Assembly (NCBI GenBank): GCA_028571685.1
Contig: CM053146.1
Span: 63,335,431 to 63,399,430 of the forward strand
Direction of reading: 5' to 3'
DNA length: 64,000 bases
DNA from: Heterohyrax brucei
Lineage: Eukaryota > Chordata > Mammalia > Hyracoidea > Procaviidae
The translations under genes were made by a program, and so were the position numbers. How positions within the stretch are numbered: the stretch's first letter is position 1; each line of letters begins with the position of its first letter. Shown here in pieces: positions 33,937 through 46,349 of the stretch. A model generated the notes under the pieces. It was given only the letters and a program-made list of their open reading frames with translations. It had not been told where the DNA came from and searched no databases.

Positions 33937-36707
33937 GTAAGCCAAACACATCAAGATTCTTTTAAAGACAGACTATGAGTTGAATATCTCTTACAAGTAT
34001 TTCTTAGTAAAAGTAAAAGTAATATGTACAATTTTGAATTTTATAGACTGGATAAAGTAACAAAATTGTCTTTATTCGAGTCTATGGTGTTAAGGAATTA
34101 TTAGGCATGAAACCTAAAAATATATTAGCGTCTATTAAGTATTTCCTGTAAGTGAATTCTGATAAATTCCCACACAGAAGAGTAATTCTTCTGTAAGCAA
34201 CAAGTTTGGCATGAGGAGAGGAGTGTGGGCAGAAGGTGGTACATTAGGACTGGGTGGAATGTTTTAGTCCCTGCAGGAATCTGAGTTCCTAAAAGTAAGT
34301 AAATCTAAAATACGCCACAAAGAGTTCTAGAGAGCAGAGCCCTGTTCCCACACCTGTGTATTAATGGAACTAGCTCATTGTCTCCGAAACCTGTACCTTC
34401 ATCGCTAGAATTATACCATGAAAACATATTTCTTACTATTTGCTAAAATACAGATATATCCCTGCTTACAGAAAGTTATTGTATATAGACATTTCCGTTC
34501 TGTTAAGGTAAAGTTGTCTAACTCAATAGCTAAATAAATAAGTAGAACTGAACTGATACTGCATATACACTCATAAAATCTCCTTAGCTCTGCCTTTGTT
34601 GGTGCTGTCATCACAGCTGTCCACTCGTGTATGACAGGAGGAAGAGACACGGTCAGAGACATATGTAGCAGTAAGCAGTGAAGGTAGCTGCCTGTCTGGG
34701 TTCTTCAGTGATTCCTTAAAGCTGAAAAATGATAAAATGATCAAAGAAGCTAAAGCTATCCTTCTTCTAATGCAGTATAAAAAGTTTTACAGCTACATGA
34801 CATGGGATGAACAAAGAATAGCTTTGACACTTTCACTCAGAAACTTAGGGGAGAAACTTGTAATTAATTTGAAATATAAAGCAGGAAATTCTGTTCTTGC
34901 AGCAATTACTTTAAGCTGCACTCCAGTTCTTAGATTTTACTTTTGCTCCTCTGCTGTTAGGATGCTTTGGTGGGAAAGTTGCAGAAGCTTTGGACTCAGC
35001 GCCTATAGTAGTTCATCTCCTTAGGGAAATTCCTATGTCAACATGTCGGAAGTCACACTTTTGAACAATAATTATTCTTTTTTTCCTAAAAGAGATCATG
35101 TTACCTTTTGAAAAGCAAACAAACAGCTTGTGCCAATTACATTTTGATACTGCAGCGGAAGAAATACATTGCAGTAGAGTCCTTAGGTTTGATTTACAGG
35201 TAACGTGGACAGTGCATTTTGTATCTTTGTTGCACCAAGTGTCACCCCATTTTGGTAGTCAGCAACTTACAGTGGGGTTTTCTTAGTGTTAGCACTATTA
35301 GGGAATCCCAGGCATAAATCTTAACCTTCCAAGTGTCTACCAATTTTGAGCCCCTAGTTTCTTGGTTTGTTGTTATTTCCTAGCCTCCCCAGATCGTCAT
35401 CAAGTCCCCTTGGCTATTGGCTTTCCCAGGGTGATTGAGCCTGAGCATACCCTAGGTCTCAGAGCAGGTGTTTCAGCTAACCCAGATGCTCATGCCAGCT
35501 GCAGGCAAGGCACACCTCCTCTTGTGATAAGTGAGGGTGTACAAAGTCCTGATCTACCTCTTTCTCTTCCCTCATCACCACCACTGAAAATGGATGGGAG
35601 TTGATGACACCTGTTCTCTAGAAGTCACTAAGAAGATATACAGAATACCCAGTTACCACGATGTGTAGCACAATGTGTAGCACAATGCCCTAGTGGTTAC
35701 TGTCCTTCTCAGCCTACTTTTCTGTGTCCTGTGCCTATTTCTCTCAGGCCAGTTCTGGAGTTCAGTCATCATTCTTCTTAATTTTTATACAGCACTAAGA
35801 AAGAGATCTGAGGCCCATTGTTTTCAAGTCAACCAAGTCACAGTAGGATGAGCCATGACAGAAGTGATCATCATTTTCTTTTCTGGTCATTTCTATTTGG
35901 CTAGGAAAAGAACTCACCAGAGACTCTGAACTTGACTTCTGCTGGAAAAGATTTTGGAATGCCTTTATTTGCATTTTTTTTCCTGTCCAGCAAAAGGATG
36001 CAGGAAAGAAATGGTTGAAATCACTAGAAAAGCCACACTTGAGCTTAAGAAACAAATTTGGCTAGCGCATTTGTCAGTGATGCTGTCCCTTGAGAATAAA
36101 TCCACAGAGAAGAGCACCGGACCCAGACACTGTGCAAACGTTTGTTTGTTCCATGTTAAAAGCACACATTCCTTTTGTCAGTAGGGGCTGCCCATAGAGA
36201 CTAAACATAGATACTCCTCTAGCAGCATTTAGATTGATGTATTCAAAAAAAATTCTTTTTATTTTGCACAAATGCGTTACCTTGGCCAAACTTTGAATCA
36301 CAGGGAACAAAGTAAGTACATTTCTCCAGTGACCCTTCACACTTTTGAATTGTTTTTAGCACTTGGAATAAAATATTTGATGTATTATGAAAAATGCCTA
36401 GGCCAGAGGATAAAAATGTAATGAAAAAGGAATATTAGGTATCATCACATCTCTTTTACTCATTGATTTTAGTTTTCTGAAATGGGAAAGGTGGAGATTA
36501 AACCACATACATACACACACACAAAATAGAATTAAGAAAAACTTGGTGAGGAAAATGTAAGATCGAACTCTAAGACATGATAAGAAACAAATGTCTAAAA
36601 TAAGTAAGTTCACATTCTGTAGTGAACTGTGTACATTTTTTATGTGTGTACTGACAATGGACACCAAACCCTGGATAAACCCGTCTCTTTCTTCCCCCTT
36701 TTGTCAG
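33937..36707 (+). other. PKP4: PKP4 intron, 2.8 kb, phase 0, repeat-poor
   Basis: GT-AG intron of 2771 bp. I recognise no SINE, LINE or LTR in it, which contrasts with the rest of the window. Open frames of 60-95 codons occur, for example 34737-35024 and 35362-35604, but none has splice support or a protein family I recognise. Part of it (35380-35640) is relatively GC-rich. Confidence 0.85.
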
Positions 36708-37260
36708 CCATCAGCAGCCAATCGGGCCATGAGAAGAGTTAGTTCAGTTCCATCTAGAGCCCAGTCTCCTTCTTATGTTATCAGCACAGGCGTGTCTCCT
36801 TCCCGGGGGTCACTGAGAACTTCTCTGGGTAGTGGATTTGGTTCTCCATCCGTGACTGACTCCCGGCCGCTGAACCCAAGTGCATATTCCTCCACCACAT
36901 TGCCCGCCCAACGGGCAGCCTCTTCCTTCTCCACACAGAGACCTGCTTCCCCAACAGTTGTGCGACGGATTGGGTCCGTCACCTCCCGGCAGACCTCCAA
37001 TCCCAATGGACCAACCCCTCAGTACCAAACCACTACTAGAGTGGGGTCCCCAATAACCCTGACGGATGCACAGACTCGAGTAGCTTCCCCATCCCAAGGC
37101 CAGGTGGGGTCATCGTCCCCCAAACGCTCAGGGATGACTGCCGTACCACAGCATCTGGGACCGTCACTGCAAAGAACTGTACACGACATGGAGCCTTTCG
37201 TTCAGCAGCAGTATGAAATTTACGAGAGGATGGTTCCACCTCGGCCAGATAGCCTGACAG
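36708..37260 (+). CDS. PKP4: PKP4 large head-domain exon (Ser/Pro-rich basic region)
   Basis: This is the largest exon in the window, 553 nt. The acceptor is CCCCCTTTTGTCAG and the donor is ACAG|GTAAGT, a perfect consensus. It encodes about 184 residues, starting PSAANRAMRRVSSVPSRAQ and continuing through repeated basic Ser-Pro motifs (SPSYVISTGVSPSRGS, RPASPTVVRRIGS, TRVASPSQG, SSSPKRSG). It ends QQQYEIYERMVPPRPDSLT. This is the Ser-rich head of plakophilin-4 (about residues 202-386). RRVSS and the many SP pairs look like basophilic and proline-directed kinase sites; that is inference from motif only. The open frame extends upstream to 36591, but the acceptor and the homology fix the coding start at 36708. 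GC content and CpG density are clearly higher than in the flanking introns. Confidence 0.98.
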
Positions 37261-37929
37261 GTAAGTACAAAGTGAAAGCGCTACATAACACACGGGGAGC
37301 AAGTCTTCTGCATGACAGTGACAGAAACAGAGAGACAGCAAGGTAGAAACCTGTCTGTATCTCACAATGTGCACTGTGGACGTCAGGCTTATAATTCTTG
37401 ATGCATAAAGCTATATAATGCATTTATAAAACTACGTGAACTCTTCCTTTGCAGTGAATATATTTTTCCCCGTCAGAAGATTAGTGTTTAAAATGTACTT
37501 TTTTGCATTTTATTTGTGGGAATTCTAGGCTGTTTATTGTTGTTTTAATGAAAGACTTTTTTTTTTCACTCATAGGCCTACTCATACCCTTAAATTATGC
37601 TAAAATTGCTATCAGAAGAACTGCTCAAATACTTAAATATACTTTATTTGGACATGCTTTAATGGTAGAGAAAGAATACATATTTCCCCCTTGCTACCTG
37701 AGGTGTTAGCATCCTGGTAGAAAACAGATGAAACACACATGAATTATCTTCAAATACTGCTCGGATTAATCAGAATGACACTAGGTCGCTGATATTATGG
37801 CCATTCCCTTCAGGGTTTTCTTATGGAGAATTTTACATATAATAGAAAGCCTTTGTTCTCTTTTATTAAAATTCAGTTTATCTTAAATTAGTTTTTATAT
37901 TTTAAAAGTAAAGTAAAGAACAGTTACCA

Positions 37930-38835
37930 AAAAACCACTATTCAGAATATTACGTGAGACAAGAACATCTCAAGCTCCTTTTTTGCCCTCGCTCGGTCCA
38001 CCCACCAGTTAATCTATCTTCCAGGATGCTTGTGTACATATCTAAGGTAATACATTATGTGCATGTTGTGTTTTCCCCTGTACTGATAGAATTAAATTAC
38101 ACATTTTTTCTGGACCCCTGTTTTCCTCACTTACTGTATTTCTTCATTCTTTCTCAACAGATATGAGGTGTCCCATTTTTATCAATATTTTATAATTCAT
38201 TTAGGCACTTTGTTTTATTGGGCACTTAATTGTTTTTCTTTTCATTTTTAGCTATTAGAGACAGTAAAGCAACGTGCATTCTTCATGAATATTAGCACAT
38301 AGGTACTAGCTGTGGGATTCATTTCTTGATGTAGAATCGCTAGATCAAAATACGCATGCATTCTTTTTTTGCAAAATGCTGTTATGTGACCTTCCAGGAA
38401 GGTAGCACTGGTTTCCTTTTCCACCAGTAGTTTGTGTTTGTGTTACTGTCCTTTCACTCCTGCTACATGTTATGAGAATTCTTCATCTTTTTCAGTCTGG
38501 TAAGTAAAAAGCTATAGCTCATTGTTTTAAATGGGCTTCATTGGGTTATGTCTGAGATTGAAATTTATTGTGTTTGTTGGCTGTTTTATTTATTTAATTT
38601 TTTTCCTGCAAACCACAAGTTCAAGTCTTTTGTGTATTTTTATAATTTAGAAAAGCTTTTTATAGTTGAAAGAAATTAGCCTTTTGTAATCCACTTCTTA
38701 AATATCTTCCCATTTTGTACTTTTTCTTTTGATTTGGATATATTTTTATTTACAAAAGTTTTTAATTTTTTTTGTAGTTAATCTTTTTTCCTTATGACTT
38801 CTAGAAAGGTAAAGTCTTTCTGAGATTTTCTAAGT
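37930..38835 (-). mobile_element. L1M-like antisense remnant
   Basis: CCTTCCAGGAAGGTAGCACT and CACCAGTAGTTTGTGTTTG, then ATAGCTCATTGTTTTAAATG and AGTCTTTTGTGTATTTTTAT, run in the order of antisense L1M 3' sequence. Heavily decayed. Confidence 0.5.
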
Positions 38836-40089
38836 GAATAATTTTTGCGTGAGCAGTTACTATCGAGGTTGATTTTGAACTCAAAGAAATTCCTAGTAGA
38901 AAAGCTAGTTCTTTTTATTCAGGTGTCAGTGACTTGTGCTTGGTTTAAGATATCTCGGCATGAGTCTTAAATGTATGCAGCAAAATGATGTGAGAATCAT
39001 TTATGAATTCCTGACTTCCCGAGAAACCCTGAAAGATAGGTTTTCTAATCCCCCCTTTGTGTATGTAGAAGGGATATGTAGAAATCTGTGATTGCATTAC
39101 AGCAAAGTGAAGAACCAAGGGAAGGAGAACATAAAGATTGTCTCTGTTTATTAAAGGGCTGATCTCCTTTGGTTTAAAAAGCTTGCTTCTCTAAGGTGAC
39201 TTTAAACTTTGTTTCAAGAAAAAAATACTAGATCTTGCTGGCCATGGAATTCTTTTTTTCTTCAACTACTGCAGTTCTACAGAAGCAAAAGGTTTCCCTA
39301 AAATGGTTCTAGGGAACTATTGCTTCCCACCTGACCACACAATCTGAACATGGATCCTCACTAGTGAATTCTTTCGTATATTCTTAATTCAGAAAATGAC
39401 ATGCTTGTCGTTGTGGTTCTTGATTTCAAAGAATTAGTAATCTTCTAACTGGCCTGAAGCGTACATTTAGTTCCTCGGGCATTTGGTGATCATAATTTAA
39501 CATGATGATGCAGTGTGTTATAAACTTACTTTCTACCACAGAAAAATATATATGCCCTAAAATGTCTAGGTATAATCATAGCATGTTGAGGAAAGTTTGG
39601 AGAAAGAGTTCCTGTTGGTAGGATTTATTTCTACTGTCTGAAATCTAAAGTTTTAACTCATAAGAAATGTAACAATATAATAAATGTATTTGTATTGTTT
39701 ATGGAATTGCAAATAGAAATTACTGGTTGCATAAATAGTGTGTAGAATTAGTGTTCTCCATTATTTGGAGGGGGATTTGGGCGTAAGGTAATTAAAAATT
39801 AATCTGTGGAAACACTTCTGGAAAAATTGTTTTTAGTGTCAATTATAAAATGTAATTACAGTCTTACAGTTTAAATGACTTAGTTATGGTGGACTTTCTT
39901 CACAATCATTTTACTTTATCTACAGAGGCTTTGTAATTTTGTAATTTTTTTAATACTGTGACTGTTTTGTTTTTGATGCATACACAGATAAACAAATAGT
40001 AACAGTTATGTTATTCAGAAAGATTTTTAATACCACGAAAGTACCACATACCATTATAATTCTCAGCCTTTTATTTTCCGTTGTAAAAC

Positions 40090-40256
40090 AAAAAAAAAAA
40101 ACAAACCCACTACCATGAAGTCAATTCCAACTCATGGTGACCGTATAGGTCAGAGTAGAACTGTTCCATAATGTTTCCAAGGAGCACTTGGGTTCAAACT
40201 GCTGACCTTATGGTTAGCAGATGTAGTACTTAACGATTACACCACCAGGGTTTCCA
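40090..40256 (-). mobile_element. AfroSINE-type SINE
   Basis: Antisense with an A run: ACCATGAAGTCAATTCCAAC, CAGAGTAGAACTGTTCC, TGCTGACCTTATGGTTAGCA and CACCACCAGGGTTTCC. Confidence 0.88.
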
Positions 40257-40317
40257 AACTACAGTTTCCCATTATAATCTGTTATGTATAATAATCTTAT
40301 CTCACTAATAGTACTTT

Positions 40318-40475
40318 AAGGAGCCTTAATGGTACAGTGCTTAAGTACTTAGCTACTAACTGAAAGGTTGTCAGTTCCCACACACCTAGCAAATCTTACA
40401 GCTAGAAAACACTAGGAGGTGATTCTACTGTGGTTCTGTAAGTCAAAAATTGACTGGATGGCACCTAAGAACAGC
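40318..40475 (+). mobile_element. AfroSINE-type SINE, diverged
   Basis: AAGGAGCCTTAATGGTACAG, TTAGCTACTAACTGAAAGGT and a tail TGGATGGCACCTAAGAACAG. That tail resembles the RTE end rather than a T-rich one. Confidence 0.8.
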
Positions 40476-42539
40476 AGTAATCCTTTAATAATGCAAATGT
40501 TTATAAAAGTTTTCATACTTTATGAAATTCAGTGAAGAATCCAGTCAGATCTTTGCATGGTGACAGTATAGTCTTTCAGTAATGGTGCAGAATGCCTTGT
40601 TCCTACTACACATCCCAGTGGGGTGGCTGGAGTACAGGTGTTAGGGCCTTCAAGGCATCCAGTGCTCAGCTGGCCTCTGCCCAAGTGTGTCATAATCCTC
40701 AAGATTTCTCAGTGAACCAAGAGTACCTTGGATTGCTGAGATTACTCAGGGCTTATGCATGTACCTAAGCACTTGATCACCACTGTCAAAAACTTGTACG
40801 TTTGTTCAGGATTCCCATGGGCTCCATAGAAGTTAACCTCTCCTAAACAGAAGGAAAAAACTGCCAGTGAATAGAAAGTTGACATCCTGAGATGGGAATT
40901 TTACAGGAACAGTTACAGTACCATCTCTAGACTTACATTGGCTCCCATAGACCCATAGTGGGCTCAGACTCCTCCTTTGACCGTACATTATAGAAGGCTT
41001 TGTTGATTTCAAGGACGTTTCTCATACCACATGTCATTTATCCATGAGGGGTAACTGTGGTTATTGTTGGGCTTGTGATGGCACAGCACTGACCTGTAAT
41101 TTCCTCACAGAAGGTAGTTCTCTGATGGAGGTAAATTATGTTTCCTTTGAGTTCTAAGTTTCCTTGTGTTTGCAGTGAGATGGTTCTGCCCCATAATCAC
41201 CCTGTTATAAAATTGTATGTATGTATAGTCTTCATTTTAGCAAATGAGGAGCCAGTAAATAAAACCCATGCTGGTTCATTTGTTTCTTTCCATTTCACAT
41301 TATTGTTCAGGGTAGGTAATAATCATTCACTTTCAGCTTTGTGTATTAACTTTCTTGCTGTTCCTCACTAAGCAACATGTAATTATAACTCACATTCAGA
41401 TCCATTGGCTTTTACTTGTGATAATATTAAATGAACTGGGAGTGATGCTCTCTTTTTATAACTAGTTGCTATGTTAATTAATTTCCTTTACTTTTGCACA
41501 AGTATATGCCAGTTTATTTCAAATACATGTGTGCTTTCTGCTGCTCATATTTGTAATGTAAATTTAGTTGGTGTTCTTACTGAGGAACAAGTTTTATTGG
41601 TAACAGTGGCAAATCACAAAGCTCTAAGGTACATAATCGAGAATATACTGATGTGTGTTTTTTAAAAAGCTGAAATAAAAAAAAAGCTGAAATATTTGGG
41701 TTTGAAATGTACTTTTATTTATCATGTAAGTCCCACATGTGAGCGTTAGATATTAGCAGTTTTCATCAAAGAATATTTTAGATATTTAATGTTCCTCTGC
41801 CAACTTTATACTTTTCCTTTATATAAGAGAGAAGGCAAATAAGAATGTAGTGTGTGGGTTCCTGTAAAACAAGTCTTTGTTTTGCTTTGCTGTTTTAAAG
41901 GAAATACTGTGATAGGTAATGCTTAACAAATTCTGTTAATTCACTGATAGTATTCAAGTTTTATATCATAAAATTTCCAGTGGCCTCCTGAAAAAATCCT
42001 GTGTAGAGTGATGGAGAGACCTATTATTTTTAATATCAATGTTTAGTGAATTCTGTGTTTTGTAGATGCTGTCTTAGGTGATGGGGATTAGACAGGCGTG
42101 ACCCATGGCAGACTGCCTCCAGCGGCGTGATCATTTACTTGTGAGACCAGGCAGTTCTGCATGGCAAATGACAGGAATCATTGCATGCATGTGTGTCTGA
42201 AAACCTTGTAAAACTAGGAAAGGGCATTTTCTTTTTGGCTTCCAGAATGCAGTAGCATATAACTAATGAATGAATGTCAGGGTATCATACCATTCAATAA
42301 TACCTTATTATCGTTTGTTAGAAATAGACATTTTTTTCTTGCTGCCAAGGGAAAGTTTATATAGATCGATATAGTGTTATTGTCACACCTGGCATCTTTC
42401 TTTTGTAAAATTTACTGGTGTTGGTGTTTAGATTTGACGTGATGCTTGGTCTTGTTAATTGGGGTTTTAATTAAGGTTTACATTTTTAACCTCTCTCCAG
42501 TTAATTTCTTTTTTATGATGTTATTTTTTCTGCTTACAG

Positions 42540-42728
42540 GCTTACGGAGTTCATATGCTAGTCAGCACAGCCAACTTGGGCAAGACCTTCGTTCAGCTGT
42601 GTCTCCCGACTTGCACATCACCCCCATATATGAGGGGCGCACCTACTACAGCCCAGTCTACCGCAGCCCCAACCATGGAACTGTGGAGCTCCAAGGGTCA
42701 CAGACAGCCTTGTATCGCACGGGCTCAG
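42540..42728 (+). CDS. PKP4: PKP4 Tyr-rich head exon (LRSSYASQHSQLGQDL...)
   Basis: The acceptor is TTCTGCTTACAG. The first two bases complete the Gly codon of the preceding exon. The translation includes LRSSYASQHSQLGQDLRSAV, ITPIYEGRTYYSPVYRSPN and SQTALYRTGS, matching plakophilin-4 near residues 386-449. The donor is TCAG|GTGAGT. The exon is 189 nt and symmetric (phase 1/1), so in-frame skipping is possible. It would remove a cluster of tyrosines (IYEGRTYYSPVY) in the segment before the armadillo domain. In the p120-catenin family, tyrosines in this area are known kinase targets. Which ones are modified in PKP4 cannot be read from the sequence. Confidence 0.97.
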
Positions 42729-44340
42729 GTGAGTGTCGGCTGTCAGTTAAGTAGTTTCCTAATCTCACATGCTCAACGTGAAAAGGATTTTATTGAGACT
42801 GGACTCCCTCTTAGAATGCAATCATGTTGCCCATTTGCTTGTCAGATAAGCAGCTGTGACAACAGGTCAATAAACGGTAAACACATGTTCAGTTAGTAGC
42901 TATTTATAGGTGATGTATTTTTTCCTTAGTTCAACCTAAGCAGTGAATATAGTGATTGTCCTGTTAATTTACGAATAAGTTAGTGAAACCATAAATCTGA
43001 CTTGCCACTAGTTAGAAGCATATGAGATGTAGAAGGGAAAGCCTTTATTGTTGCATTTCTTTGTAATTTTGTTGCCTGAATGAGAATTTGGAGAAAATCC
43101 ATGCATGAGATATTTGGCTGTCTTTAATGTGTATAGCTAAAGTATATTTGGCATTACCCCTTTTTAGATGTTTGATTTCCTGTGAATACTCTGATGTAGA
43201 ATGTGAAATCAGTATCTTTTGTGATGGTCTCAAAATGTTGCAGAATGGAGTTAGGGGATTTATAGAAACAGGAAGCTAGTGCATCAAGCCCTTGTAGCCC
43301 TGCGCTCCCAGTTACGCTCATTTACGTCCACGCTGTAATGACTGACTGAGCTGTAGCCTGTGGCAGTGTGAGCTGCTGTACTGAGCTCTGCGACTGGGTC
43401 ACACAGTCTCAAGAGACTGCTTATTTAAAAAATAATAAAACCATTAGTGCAGATTCATTAACATACCCACAAATGAACTCCTGGTAGCAATGAAAATTCC
43501 TCGAAACTAACAGCTCCAAGAGACATACCTACCTGAACACCAAAAGCCAGAAGAACATACTTGATTTGGTCTTTGCCAGAAATTGACATTGTGGTCCACA
43601 GGGGAATTTTATTCTAACAGATCATACCTTCAGTTGTTAACAGATGTTAGTGAAGAAATAGTTCATTTGTTCTTACATTCTGTAAATTAAAAAGTCTTTA
43701 ATAGGATTGATAAATGAATAGTATTGCTAAAGTCTTCTAATTTTAAGAATGTGTATGCAGTCATTGGAGGAATACTTCTTGTAATAATTAGGAAATACTT
43801 GTTAAATGCAGTGTACAGTAACTGTATATAACGTCACCCTATAATTTGAAGAAGTGGCTAGGGAAGAATTTGATGTATCTTCTCTCTTGTGTAAAATAAG
43901 TTTTCCAATGTTCATAAGATCCACAGCTCTACAAATAGAATGTATATTAAAATAAGTAATCTCTGTATACTACTGAATGTTAAGTGTGGTTTCAGTTATT
44001 TACAAATTTAAGTAAATGTCTTCATTTTTATGGCTAAAATGAAGCAATGAAATTTCTCAGGTTAACCTGATTATTTTCCTATATTTTTATGAGGTTTTAA
44101 GTTATTAAATCTTAAAAAGCATATTAAAACCTGTTATATAAGCATTTTTACTCTTTCCTGCTAATGCCGTTCACATAAACATTATAAAGTATGTGTTTTG
44201 AAAGTACTTTTTTTAGTGCTAATGTGCTATATTTGTATAATCTGAAAGTAAAGTCATTTAAATAATTTCTAAAAGCTATAGTTCTTAAAAATGTGTTGGC
44301 TTTTAGAAGTACGACTTTTTAAAAACTGTTAACTTTCTAG
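42729..44340 (+). other. PKP4: PKP4 intron, 1.6 kb, phase 1
   Basis: Starts GTGAGT and ends in the tandem acceptor CTAGTAG. I see no repeat I can name inside it. Confidence 0.9.
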
Positions 44341-44560
44341 TAGGTGTTGGAAATCTGCAAAGGACGTCCAGCCAACGAAGTACCCTTACATACCAAAGAA
44401 ATAATTATGCTCTGAACACAACAGCTACCTACGCAGAGCCCTACAGGCCGATCCAGTACCGAGTGCAAGAGTGCAATTACAATAGGCTTCAACACGCAGT
44501 GCCAGCTGATGATGGCACCACGCGATCCCCATCAATAGACAGTATCCAGAAAGACCCCAG
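44341..44560 (+). CDS. PKP4: PKP4 exon before the armadillo domain, with GC splice donor
   Basis: It reads VGVGNLQRTSSQRSTLTYQR, then NNYALNTTATYAEPYRPIQY and RVQECNYNRLQHAVP, ending SPSIDSIQKDP plus two bases of an Arg codon (about residues 449-521). The acceptor is tandem, TTTCTAGTAG. Using the first AG (exon start 44341) keeps a Val codon made across the junction. Using the second AG would delete it in frame. The donor is CCCCAG|GCAAGT: GC instead of GT at 44561-44562, with every other donor position matching consensus, as is typical of genuine GC-AG introns. Reading through as AGG CAA GTA would depart from the family sequence. Joining to 54381 restores [11 protein letters not shown], which supports the GC donor. 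Confidence 0.96.
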
Positions 44561-46043
44561 GCAAGTACCAGTTATGAGTCACCAGAATGCTACAGTACTG
44601 CAGGAGCTCACCAGTATCTTTGTTCTGATTTTTGTTTAAGGTGCCCAGTTTATTGTAATATCATGTCTAATACTTTCAGTTGTATTTCAGCCACGTAGGT
44701 CATTGAGACTAATTTCATTTTAAAGATAGATTCCTTCTTTCAGTGCTTTAATAGTAGGCTAGAGGGGTACACAGGTCTGTTTGACTGCCTGCAGCATTCA
44801 TCATTGAAATACTTCACCAGGGCAACTGCCTGGGATACCTTGTTAGTCAGAAGTACACAAAATATGTGAAAGGACATCTTACCCTTTTCCCTACTTCTGA
44901 CTAACTTTTTGGATAAGAGCTTCAGAAAATGTAATTTGTTATTTTAAACTATGAAAGACCAGTTTTATACTGGTTAACTCTATGGCTTTAACTGTGTCCT
45001 CTTAAAAGCTTATTGCTATTTAAGAGAGATGGTTTACAAGAAACTCTCATATCTTATAAGCAAATAGTAATTGTCAAGTTACAAATGTTTCCTCATTTTA
45101 ATTTTGTTTGGCTGTGTAGAGAACATTTTTATTAACATGAGTATGAATCATGTAGTACTTGATTGATTTTTCGAAAACTGGCCTTGTCTGTAATGAAAGT
45201 CATTTAAAATATTCAGAAAGTAGAGAAAAGATAGTTAGACACTAAAAAAGAATTTTAGTTTCTGAAAGAGTGAAACTGTTAGAAAATTTTAGCCAGGTTC
45301 AGTGTTATTTTAAGGGGTATATTAGTAGTAAGATTTCACTCATTTTTAGCAACCTGGACTTACTATAACGAGTGTGAATTAAAAGCTCAAGTAAAGTTTT
45401 GGTCTAAAACTGAAAAGCTCAGTGCATTTTATAGACTTCAATGGGAAACAGACTGCTTCAGTAAACCATTTCACTTACTCCCTTTTTTGTCTAAAATACT
45501 TTAAGGTTTCTGTATACGTTTGGCTCTGTATTTCCTTGTTTGCTATCTTTTTATTATTTTAAAGATTTTTTAAATAGTTTGGGTAATGCTACTGCTAACG
45601 TAATTAAATCAGAATTACCGTTACATAGCTTTCTTTTTCAGAATGACAAAAGTGTAGGACACCCAAATGGATGCAAAATTTCAGAGTTTGAGTTACAGAT
45701 ACTTTAGACCATAGCTGGGCTGAACCTGGAGAGAAAACAGTAGCTGCTCAGAAAAGCAGCAAAGTGTGATTAGAGCTTTGAGTTTTAATGTGTCCCTGAA
45801 GACACTGGTTTTGACCTCCGATGTGAGTTGATTCACTCTAAACAAGGATTTCGTGTATGATAATATCCTTCATTTATTCATAGTATGATAATTTCATAGT
45901 CAAATGCATAAAACTGTTATGGCTAGCTTTGATTATATGAAACTGTACTGATAATATTATTAATGCTATATTATTATCCTGAAAAATTCTTTATAGGACT
46001 GATGAGGTTGTTGTTGCTTACTGAATTACAAGAAATACAAGGG

Positions 46044-46063
46044 TTTTTTTTTTTTTTTTTTTT
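46044..46063. repeat. Poly(T) run
   Basis: 20 T residues. No element body was recognised next to it. Confidence 0.9.
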
Positions 46064-46349
46064 AATCAATGTCTAATTTGGGAGCAAAATTTATTAGTAA
46101 TAGAAGTTATGCTTCTAAAAAAGAGTAAAAACATTTCCTATTGAATGTCACAGTAACATGAAGAATGATCTCATTCACAGTGTTTCTTCTGAGCAGGGCC
46201 CCACCTGTGACATTCAGCAGGATAACTTCATTTATTCCTCCTTTGACCTCATCAAATATTTTGCTTCTATATATTATTATGAAACCCACCAAACAACTGT
46301 TTTGGGGTCAATTGTGTTTTGAAGAAAAAAAGATGATGTTTTATAATCA

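Larger units (their letters stand above)
37261..42539 (+). other. PKP4: PKP4 intron, 5.3 kb, phase 1
   Basis: GT-AG intron containing an antisense L1-like remnant (37930-38835) and two AfroSINEs in opposite orientations (40090-40256 and 40318-40475). Nothing is recognised in 38840-40085 or 40480-42535. Confidence 0.85.

Noticed and set aside
36773..37374. Antisense open frames of 77-112 codons across the large PKP4 exon
   Set aside because: They are shadows of the GC-rich coding exon on the other strand.
42555..42896. 113-codon + strand frame overlapping the 189-nt exon
   Set aside because: It is in the wrong frame for plakophilin-4 and runs on past the splice donor.
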